From NCBI GenBank assembly GCA_013202185.1, contig JABMSA010000739.1, forward strand, positions 1 through 6,636: 6,636 bases of DNA. Direction: 5' to 3'. This document shows positions 1 to 5,542 of the stretch, one piece after another. Positions within the stretch are counted from its first letter, which is position 1. Each line of letters begins with the position of its first letter. The notes beneath the pieces were generated by a model. That model saw only the letters and a program-made list of their open reading frames with translations. It was not told where the DNA came from and did no database searches. The DNA is from Planctomycetota bacterium. GTDB lineage: Bacteria > Planctomycetota > PUPC01 > JABMSA01. The translations under genes were made by a program, and so were the position numbers.

Positions 1-9
1 ATCTATAAT

Positions 10-27
10 AATCTGCGAAATCTGCGG
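10..27. repeat. two tandem copies of a 9-base AATCTGCG unit
   Basis: The bases AATCTGCGA and AATCTGCGG lie head to tail (10-18 and 19-27), followed by an AT-rich stretch. They sit in the short 3' flank of the minus-strand gene. Tandem units of this kind (read on the other strand as CGCAGATT) resemble short AT/GC-mixed dispersed intergenic repeats seen in many bacterial genomes. The array may continue to the left of the window. It is a direct repeat, so it does not form a terminator hairpin. I see no other feature in positions 1-60, and no clear terminator for the minus-strand gene. Confidence 0.4.
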
Positions 28-60
28 ATAAATATCTGATGACCTCTTCCTTCCGCGATC

Positions 61-3000
61 TCATTCGCACTCTTCTTTCAGACTGTCTCGCACGATGAGC
101 ATATCGATGACATCGATCTGGCCGTCGGAATTCACATCCGCCTTCCAGTTATCCGCGGTTGCTTTGTCGTGCAAGAATGTGTTTCTGACAAAGAGCATAT
201 CGAGTACGTTGACGACGCAGTCGCCGTTTACGTCGCCGGGGATGTTCCACCGCGGGCCGGATCGTGAAGCCCGGTCGGTATTGCCGTAGGCGCCGATGTT
301 GACGCGACCAAAATTCGGCATCGGCTCGTTGTCATAATCGCTCGCCGGGTCTCCGGCATCTATGCACGGGCTGGTTACGTTGTCGAACACCCACCCACCC
401 TCGCCGGCCTGGGCGGCGGGGTCCCAGCGGCCGTATTGGGATTTGAGGTGGTAGTCGCCGCCCCCGTCGGGCTTACTCAGCACGAAGCAATCCGTTGCGT
501 TTTCATCAATGTAGTAATCGGATGGCCCGAGCGGTTCTCCCTCCAGGTGATCATTAAGCGAAAAGCAACGGACCGCCTCCGACTGAAATGATACTGGCTT
601 TCGGCCTTCGCTGGTGTCGTGATCGAAGAACTCATTCTCCTGCGAGGAGCAATCCGTGCCGCCCTTAAACCATACGAACGTTTCCGACCCGTAGAACTTA
701 TTATACCGCACCACGGCCCGCCGAGCGCGACGCAAGATCCGAATGCTGTGTGGATTGGCGGGCTCGCCGCTGAACACGTTGTGCTCTACTACGCAACCGC
801 TCACGATATCGTCGTAAGCGCCGATGGTCACGTCTCCTCCTGCAAGGATTGCCCCCTGAAAACGGTTATGGTGCACCCAGCAGTTGTCGGCCATGACGTC
901 GATACCGTTTCCGCAGAGATGCTCGATCCTGAAACCACAGATCTCAATATTCTCCCGATATGGCGTGAGGGTGCATGCACCCTGGCACTCGCCGTCGATC
1001 ACCTCCACATAGAGTTTCGGATAGTCCACCCCTACAAACTTGACGTTGGGCCGGCGGATTGTCCCGCCGCTGATGTTGCTGAGTTTCTCGCCCAGAACAA
1101 AAACAACAACTGTCTCCTGCTCAGGTATGGCAGCAACTCTCTCATCATAAACTCCATGATGGAAGACCTCCTCGAAAGTCTTAACTGCCTCGTCTGGGGA
1201 GTGTCCGTCGTTAAGGTCGTTGCCGTTCTCGCTGTCAATGAAAAAGATATGGTCGGCCGGCACGCCTTCGACGAGTCTTGCCATCGCCGGGCTCAGCGCG
1301 CCGTCCATGAAATCCGCGATCTCCGCACTTGTCACGCCGCCCAAGCCATCATCAATGCCGGCACCGTTGGCTGGCTGGGCGAAAAGGGGATCGGCATCGA
1401 TGTTGCCGGCCCCCCACTGCACATCAGCGCCGGGCGCAGCATGCACTCCGGCGGCCCCGCCTTCGATGTCGCTATACGCTACCGTGAGCTGTGAGCCCGA
1501 CCCCACGGCGATCTGGGCGCCGCTGCCGGCATCATTGTTCCAGAGGATACAATCGGTCACCGCCGGCCGGCATGAGCTTCCCGCGCAAGCTATGCCGCCG
1601 CCGAAGCCGTCCGACACCGTGGCCAGAGCTATCGACTCCATCTCCGGTTCGCCTTCCACCGTGATGTGATAGGTCGCGGGAACGGCGGCGATCACCTGCT
1701 CGTGCCACTTGGGCTCGCCGCCCTCGGTCCACGAATAGACCACCTTGAATGGATGCAGAGCCTGCGGCCCGTCAACGTAGTCCACATCGATTCGAAAGTG
1801 GAATAGACGAGTCGCTGCCTCTTCAGTGAGTTCATATCGCACCAGCACCTGCCGCGTACCGGCCGGAACGGCGTCGAACTCCACGTAGTGCGTGAGATTG
1901 CGATAACTTTCATGGTTCTCCCACACAAGTTCCCAGGATTCTCCGTCGTCGCAGGAAACGAGGTACCGGACCTTGTCCTGCGGGCCGTGGGCGCGAGTCT
2001 GGCCGCCGAAGCGGATCTTCCGGATATCCCCGGGGCATTGCACCGGAAAGGTGAGCGTGCCGGGCGTACCCAGAGAAGTAGGCTCTGCACCAGCCGGCAC
2101 CTGGAGATTCTCGACGGTGGGGTGGAAGTCGGAGTAGAGCGCGTTGCGCGGAACGGCATCCGTGGCCAGGCGCCCCTCCAGGGTGACCGTGGATACAGGC
2201 GGCCCGGCCGTGACCGTGATGGTGTTGTCACCCCGGGCCAGTGTGGGTAGGGCGCGCTGTGAGCATTGCACTTCGCTTTCGATCCTGAGGCCCTCCAGCC
2301 GTGCGTCAGCGCCCGAAAGTTCCAACCGCAGGTGATAACAGTAGCGTCGGATAATCTCGGCTCCCAGAGGAATCGAGAACTCGCCTGCCGTTGTTATGGT
2401 GGAAAGCGGCGCGAAGTCCAGGCCGTTGTTGGTGGAGTAAGATACTGCAAGCTGGCCCCCCGCCAATCTCCCGGAAATGCTCCCCTCCAGAAACGGATAC
2501 GGGCACTGCATTTTCAGCACCACAACGCCCGGCCGGGCTTCGTCTATCAGTTTCAACCCGGGCCGTTGCGCGTCAGTGCTCCACGTCAGATTCTCTTCAA
2601 GCTCCATCCCGTCACGGTAGGAGCCGTCGCTGAAGTCCGGCTCATAGATCAGCAGCCCGCTTCCCACCCGGCCGTTGTTGCGGTCGCCGTAATCCCGTGC
2701 ATACCGCATCCAGTAGTTGTCCATATCCAGAGCCAGACACATCGGCTGGCTGCGCGTGCCATCCATGTTGACGAATTTGCCCTGGTTGGACCATTGTCGC
2801 GCCAGGCTCTCATTCTTGCGCAGAGTCGTCAGACACTGGTGACCCCGGGGGGCCGACGGCTCGAAGTCGTCAATATACCCATCGCCGGAGTACTTCACAA
2901 TAATCCCCCACTCTCCGTCTATGGCATGCGTGTTGGCCGGCAGCCAGCCATTTTCATCAAAGAAGGGGGAGTTGCCGAACATCGGCGGCCATTGATCCTT

Positions 3001-4071
3001 CGGCAGATTGCGAAGCGGGTAATCCTGTCCCGCCTGATCCGGGTGGTCCTGCATCCAGGTTTGTACTGCGTCGATGATCTGCAGCACCGATGCCACAGAG
3101 CCATCTTCGTTACGAAAGTGGCATATCAACGATGCGTCGAACGCGTGCCAAGAGCCGTCATAACGGATTTCGCTGAGCACATGACCAACTACGCTGATCG
3201 TCCGGCCTTCGAAGCCCGGGACCAGGCCGGCCAGTTCCACCACCACGCTGGCCGTGGAGCTGCAGAACGTGTAGCCATAGGCGTTGAAAATCTTGACCGC
3301 ATCAGAGGTGTAAGACTGAAGGCTCAGCATTTCGTCCGGCGGCGAATCCTGGTGCCGGAAAGCAACCACCAGCCACCAGATGGCAATGGCCTTCTCCTCG
3401 TTGCTCATCTCCGGCTCGATGACCGACGCCAGCGCCGCCTCCAGGGTGGAGACGTCTCTGACCTTGTCGGACAGCACCTTTATGTTGTGTGCCCGTGCGG
3501 GTGCTTGCCCGCCCGAAAGCGCGGGATCCGCTCGGTTGCCCACGATTGTGTTGTTCGTTATTTTCGGCCGCGAGCCGTTGCAGCTTATGCCCCCTCCCCG
3601 AATCGTTGCATAGTTGGCGATGATCACGTTGTTCGCGATCATGGGCGAGCCGCCCTCACACTTTATCGCACCACCCTCGTCGGCGAAGCCGCCTCTGATG
3701 GTGAAAGCAGCCACCACCGACCTTTCATCCTCGCCGCTCCGGAAGTGAAAGCCACGGTGCGGCTCTGCTTCAGTGCCCTGCACGTCGATGATGCAACTCT
3801 CCGGGCCGTTCTCCGAGCGCAGGTGCACGGCTTTGCCGGCGAAGTCAATATCTCGGTTGCCGTCGCCGGTGTACACACCATCGCGAACGATTATCGTGTC
3901 GCCGGCGGAGGCGGCGTCGAGGGCGGCCTGGATTGTCTTGAAGTCGGCTGCGTCGTCGTCGTCGACGTACCACACACTTTCAGCCAACGCCTCACCTGCG
4001 TACACAACAGTGAGTGCGAACGCTGTAAGAACGATGGCAAAGATTCTGGTCCTGGTGAGATCTCTGGTCAT
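61..4071 (-). CDS. secreted beta-helix protein with inserted transglutaminase-like module and C-terminal dockerin
   Basis: This encodes a 1336-residue exported protein of unknown exact role; surface attachment, polymer binding or peptide/protein modification are possible. Residues 1-30 form a signal peptide: an Arg-rich start, a hydrophobic core (FAIVLTAFALTVVYA) and likely cleavage after GEALA. Residues 34-182 are a pectate-lyase-like parallel beta-helix, starting WYVDDDDAADFKTIQAAL and ending in two coils of the form GGAIKC.../GGGISC.... Residues about 190-320 are a transglutaminase-like domain with Cys270, His297 and Asp312. Residues about 420-818 look like beta-sandwich segments with Asp-box-like SYSTNNGLDF (544-553) and SCDDGESW (706-713). 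A third helix coil follows at 824-847 (GGGIAC), then IDADPLF. A second beta-helix starts near 942 (FFIDSENGNDLNDG). Residues 1204-1268 carry DYHLKSQYGRWD and SPCIDAGDP...NIGAYG. A dockerin (1279-1333) ends the protein. The ATG at 4071 is chosen because GGAGG lies 7 bases upstream and the signal peptide begins there. A longer frame opening at 4182 would start inside the promoter. There are no internal stops or frameshifts. Confidence 0.9.
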   Translation of the reverse strand: MTRDLTRTRIFAIVLTAFALTVVYAGEALAESVWYVDDDDAADFKTIQAALDAASAGDTIIVRDGVYTGDGNRDIDFAGKAVHLRSENGPESCIIDVQGTEAEPHRGFHFRSGEDERSVVAAFTIRGGFADEGGAIKCEGGSPMIANNVIIANYATIRGGGISCNGSRPKITNNTIVGNRADPALSGGQAPARAHNIKVLSDKVRDVSTLEAALASVIEPEMSNEEKAIAIWWLVVAFRHQDSPPDEMLSLQSYTSDAVKIFNAYGYTFCSSTASVVVELAGLVPGFEGRTISVVGHVLSEIRYDGSWHAFDASLICHFRNEDGSVASVLQIIDAVQTWMQDHPDQAGQDYPLRNLPKDQWPPMFGNSPFFDENGWLPANTHAIDGEWGIIVKYSGDGYIDDFEPSAPRGHQCLTTLRKNESLARQWSNQGKFVNMDGTRSQPMCLALDMDNYWMRYARDYGDRNNGRVGSGLLIYEPDFSDGSYRDGMELEENLTWSTDAQRPGLKLIDEARPGVVVLKMQCPYPFLEGSISGRLAGGQLAVSYSTNNGLDFAPLSTITTAGEFSIPLGAEIIRRYCYHLRLELSGADARLEGLRIESEVQCSQRALPTLARGDNTITVTAGPPVSTVTLEGRLATDAVPRNALYSDFHPTVENLQVPAGAEPTSLGTPGTLTFPVQCPGDIRKIRFGGQTRAHGPQDKVRYLVSCDDGESWELVWENHESYRNLTHYVEFDAVPAGTRQVLVRYELTEEAATRLFHFRIDVDYVDGPQALHPFKVVYSWTEGGEPKWHEQVIAAVPATYHITVEGEPEMESIALATVSDGFGGGIACAGSSCRPAVTDCILWNNDAGSGAQIAVGSGSQLTVAYSDIEGGAAGVHAAPGADVQWGAGNIDADPLFAQPANGAGIDDGLGGVTSAEIADFMDGALSPAMARLVEGVPADHIFFIDSENGNDLNDGHSPDEAVKTFEEVFHHGVYDERVAAIPEQETVVVFVLGEKLSNISGGTIRRPNVKFVGVDYPKLYVEVIDGECQGACTLTPYRENIEICGFRIEHLCGNGIDVMADNCWVHHNRFQGAILAGGDVTIGAYDDIVSGCVVEHNVFSGEPANPHSIRILRRARRAVVRYNKFYGSETFVWFKGGTDCSSQENEFFDHDTSEGRKPVSFQSEAVRCFSLNDHLEGEPLGPSDYYIDENATDCFVLSKPDGGGDYHLKSQYGRWDPAAQAGEGGWVFDNVTSPCIDAGDPASDYDNEPMPNFGRVNIGAYGNTDRASRSGPRWNIPGDVNGDCVVNVLDMLFVRNTFLHDKATADNWKADVNSDGQIDVIDMLIVRDSLKEECE
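66..237 (-). other. type I dockerin domain of the large secreted protein
   Basis: Residues 1279-1333 contain two calcium-binding loops, DVNGDCVVNVLD (1280-1291) and DVNSDGQIDVID (1312-1323). Both have Asp/Asn at loop positions 1, 3, 5, 9 and 12, each followed by a hydrophobic helix (MLFVRN, MLIVRD). The near two-fold duplication is the hallmark of dockerins, which bind cohesin domains. Outside cellulosome-forming clostridia, dockerins of this style are common at the C-terminus of exported proteins of planctomycetes and relatives, where the partner is usually unknown. No cohesin gene is visible in this window. Confidence 0.88.
463..1362 (-). other. second beta-helix module, apparently inserted
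   Basis: Residues about 904-1203 form a self-contained second right-handed beta-helix. After a linker comes FFIDSENGNDLNDG (from 943), the usual opening strand of such helices. Coil-like stretches follow: NIEICGFRIEHLCGNGIDV, CVVEHNVFSG and AVVRYNKFYG. It lies between IDADPLFAQPANG and GGDYHLKSQYGRWD, two motifs that normally sit next to each other at the end of a planctomycete-type beta-helix. Boundaries are approximate and judged from motif order only. Confidence 0.55.
1618..3525 (-). other. transglutaminase-like plus beta-sandwich module inside the beta-helix
   Basis: Residues about 183-818 form a block unrelated to the beta-helix around it. The first part has NIKVLSDKVRDVSTLEAAL, then FRHQDSPP, then the transglutaminase/papain-like core: Cys270 in YTFCSS, His297 in VVGHVLSEI and Asp312 in WHAFDAS. 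It continues with LARQWSNQGKFVN and two probable beta-sandwich segments, and ends with PFKVVYSWTEGGEPK and YHITVEGEPEMESIAL. This order matches my general recollection of stand-alone planctomycete transglutaminase-domain proteins, so the block may be a whole protein used as a domain. The fold of the later segments is inferred, not certain. Confidence 0.7.
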
Positions 4072-4078
4072 CAGTGAT

Positions 4079-4083
4079 CCTCC
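4079..4083 (-). promoter_or_regulatory. ribosome binding site deciding the start of the large secreted protein
   Basis: CCTCC on the plus strand reads GGAGG on the minus strand, with 7 bases to the ATG at 4071. This is close to ideal and supports that start over the in-frame ATG at 4182, which would add 37 Arg-rich residues in front of the signal peptide. Confidence 0.85.
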
Positions 4084-4170
4084 GAAGAAACGGGCATCAC
4101 GAATTGAAGCGCGGCCCCGCCAGAGCGCACGCTTCTCGGAACGGCGCGAAAAAACCTTCCCCCTATTACA

Positions 4171-4199
4171 AGAATACCGCACAAAGTGTCCGGTGTCAA
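4171..4199 (-). promoter_or_regulatory. sigma70-type promoter for the large secreted protein
   Basis: On the minus strand a perfect -35 hexamer TTGACA (4194-4199) is followed after exactly 17 bases by TATTCT (4171-4176), which matches the TATAAT consensus at four of six positions. Transcription would begin near 4164, leaving a leader of about 93 bases before the ATG at 4071. A 9-base sequence (TTTTTACTT on this strand) abuts and partly overlaps the -35, and recurs 28 bases further upstream; it could be a regulator or UP-like site. The match is from consensus alone. Confidence 0.7.
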
Positions 4200-4294
4200 G
4201 TAAAAACTCCGAATTGGACAGCGGGAAGTAAAAAACGGCAACCGAACCGTGCCCCTTTTCCTGCTCTTACCGTCTTCCCTGTCGTCATCACATT

Positions 4295-4310
4295 CCCCGC
4301 TGTGCCGGGG
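4295..4310. repeat. short inverted repeat CCCCG-N6-CGGGG
   Basis: A perfect 5-base inverted repeat with a 6-base loop lies in the intergenic region, 53 bases before the kinase start and just upstream of the candidate -10. It is too short and lacks a clean T-run, so a terminator role is weak. An operator or chance occurrence is equally possible. Confidence 0.25.
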
Positions 4311-4322
4311 CGATTTTCTGCC

Positions 4323-4328
4323 GATAAT
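4323..4328 (+). promoter_or_regulatory. candidate -10 element for the kinase-regulator operon
   Basis: GATAAT matches TATAAT at five of six positions, inside the AT-rich run CGATAATAATAAC, and would give a leader of roughly 30 bases before the kinase ATG at 4364. At the expected distance upstream (4300-4305, CTGTGC) there is no good -35 hexamer, so this would be a weak or activator-dependent promoter, or not a promoter at all. Confidence 0.3.
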
Positions 4329-4363
4329 AATAACAAAGCTGTTCGGATAGCGGGATACAGTAC

Positions 4364-5542
4364 ATGGCCACAATCAGCGTTAAGCGTGGGTCGTCAACGA
4401 AGAACGCCGGAAAAGCCGCCCCGGATGTCGATAATAACAAGCTGGTATCGTACACGCTCGACAGCCTCGAAGGCGGGGTGATCACAATCTCGCGCGATGG
4501 CGTGGTCACCAGCTTCAACAGCGTCGCCGAGAACATGCTGGGCTTTGCGTCGGAAGAGGCCGTTGGCGAGAGCTACCGACGGATCATCCCGGACGCCGGA
4601 GACGCCGGCCAGGTTGTGCGGATGATCCAAGCGGCGCTCACTCGTGGGGCCACGTTTTCTTCCGAAGAGGCCGTGATGACCACCTGCGGCCGCGAGCGCA
4701 TCCCGGTGGGCATGACGATCTCGCAGCTTCGCGATGAGAGCGGCACGTCGCTGGGCGTGGTGCTGATATTCAAGAACCTTGCGGAGATCAAACAGATCCG
4801 CGACCAGATACTTCGCACCGAGCAGATGGCCGCGCTCGGCTACCTCTCGGCCGGCTTGGCACACGAGCTTCGTAATCCGCTCGGCTCGCTGCTGGGCCTT
4901 GCCGAGTTGATTCAGGACGACCTGGAGCCCGGGCACCCGCACATGCGTTACACCGAGACGTTCATCAATCAGATCGAGCGTATGAACAATCTCGTGGAAG
5001 ACCTGCTGTGTTTCGCGCAGCCGGCCATATCAAACCTGGAGCGTTGCTCGCTCAACGATATGCTGATGGAATCGGCGCTTTTCGCCGAGCACGATTTCAA
5101 CGACAAGAAGGTGGAAGTCGTGATCAATCACGCACCGAATCTCCCCGACGTCATGGCGGACAGCGAACGGCTGTCGCGCGCGCTGTTGAATGTTGTCCGC
5201 AATGCCTACCAGGCCACTCCCAACGGCGGAACGATAACACTCCAGACGGGCACGCACGAACGCCGTGGCAACATGCGGGCCTACGCGAGCATCACCAACA
5301 GCGGCTCATACGTGGAGCCCGACGTGCGCAAGAAACTCTTTGCGCCCTTCTTCACTCTCAAGAAGGACGGCACGGGCCTGGGCCTTTCAATTGCCCATCA
5401 GATCGTAAAAGGCCATTCCGGATATATCGAAGTGGACAGCGATCCGGAGGAAGGCACAACATTCACAATAGATTTGCCGACAGCCGAGTCTGTCGTGCGA
5501 AACAGCGAGGGTGCAGACAATGCCATCAGCCACACAAGATAG
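4364..5542 (+). CDS. soluble PAS-domain sensor histidine kinase, NtrB-like
   Basis: This 392-residue kinase autophosphorylates a histidine and passes the phosphate to the regulator encoded directly downstream. No signal peptide or membrane segment is present, so it should act in the cytoplasm. Residues about 27-140 are a PAS domain (DGVVTSFNSVAENMLGF; signal unknown). Residues about 150-215 are the HisKA dimerisation domain, with the phospho-acceptor His167 in GLAHELRNPLGSLLG. Residues about 260-375 are the ATPase domain: N-box NVVRNAYQAT (276-285), F-box FAPFF (326-330) and G2 box GTGLGL (336-341). The G1 box, usually DxGxG, reads NSGSY (312-316), with Asn in place of the adenine-contacting Asp. 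This variant also occurs in other kinases. The ATG at 4364 has only a modest GGGA eight bases upstream. The 3' end overlaps the regulator start by 23 bases, indicating coupled translation. The stimulus cannot be read from sequence. Confidence 0.93.
   Translation: MATISVKRGSSTKNAGKAAPDVDNNKLVSYTLDSLEGGVITISRDGVVTSFNSVAENMLGFASEEAVGESYRRIIPDAGDAGQVVRMIQAALTRGATFSSEEAVMTTCGRERIPVGMTISQLRDESGTSLGVVLIFKNLAEIKQIRDQILRTEQMAALGYLSAGLAHELRNPLGSLLGLAELIQDDLEPGHPHMRYTETFINQIERMNNLVEDLLCFAQPAISNLERCSLNDMLMESALFAEHDFNDKKVEVVINHAPNLPDVMADSERLSRALLNVVRNAYQATPNGGTITLQTGTHERRGNMRAYASITNSGSYVEPDVRKKLFAPFFTLKKDGTGLGLSIAHQIVKGHSGYIEVDSDPEEGTTFTIDLPTAESVVRNSEGADNAISHTR
5507..5511 (+). promoter_or_regulatory. ribosome binding site for the response regulator, inside the kinase gene
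   Basis: GAGGG sits 8 bases before the ATG at 5520 and within the last codons of the kinase gene. It favours this start over the in-frame GTG at 5550, which has only a short AGG nearby. Confidence 0.6.

Noticed and set aside
619..1494. A 291-residue plus-strand open frame
   Set aside because: Antisense to the second beta-helix of the large protein, with no recognisable family and no supporting ribosome binding site noted.
3952..3963. GTC triplet repeat (four copies)
   Set aside because: It simply encodes the Asp run in the WYVDDDD motif at the start of the beta-helix, which is a usual feature of such proteins.
2266..4077. A 603-residue open frame on the plus strand, antisense to the large gene
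   Set aside because: It lies wholly opposite a well-supported secreted protein with recognisable domains. Its translation has no recognisable motif, signal or domain. High GC content makes long antisense frames common.
4072..4182. N-terminal extension of the large protein to an upstream ATG
   Set aside because: The upstream ATG would lie between the -35 and -10 of the promoter, and the 37 extra residues are Arg-rich and precede a clear signal peptide. The ATG at 4071 has a strong GGAGG.
4236..4255. Sigma54-like promoter on the minus strand (GGCACGGTTCGGTTGC)
   Set aside because: The GG and GC dinucleotides are separated by 12 bases rather than the 10 that sigma54 promoters require, and a good sigma70-type promoter lies just downstream.
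4295..4320. Rho-independent terminator between the divergent genes
   Set aside because: The stem is only 5 base pairs and the following CGATTTTCTG is a poor T-run. Divergent genes also do not need a terminator here.
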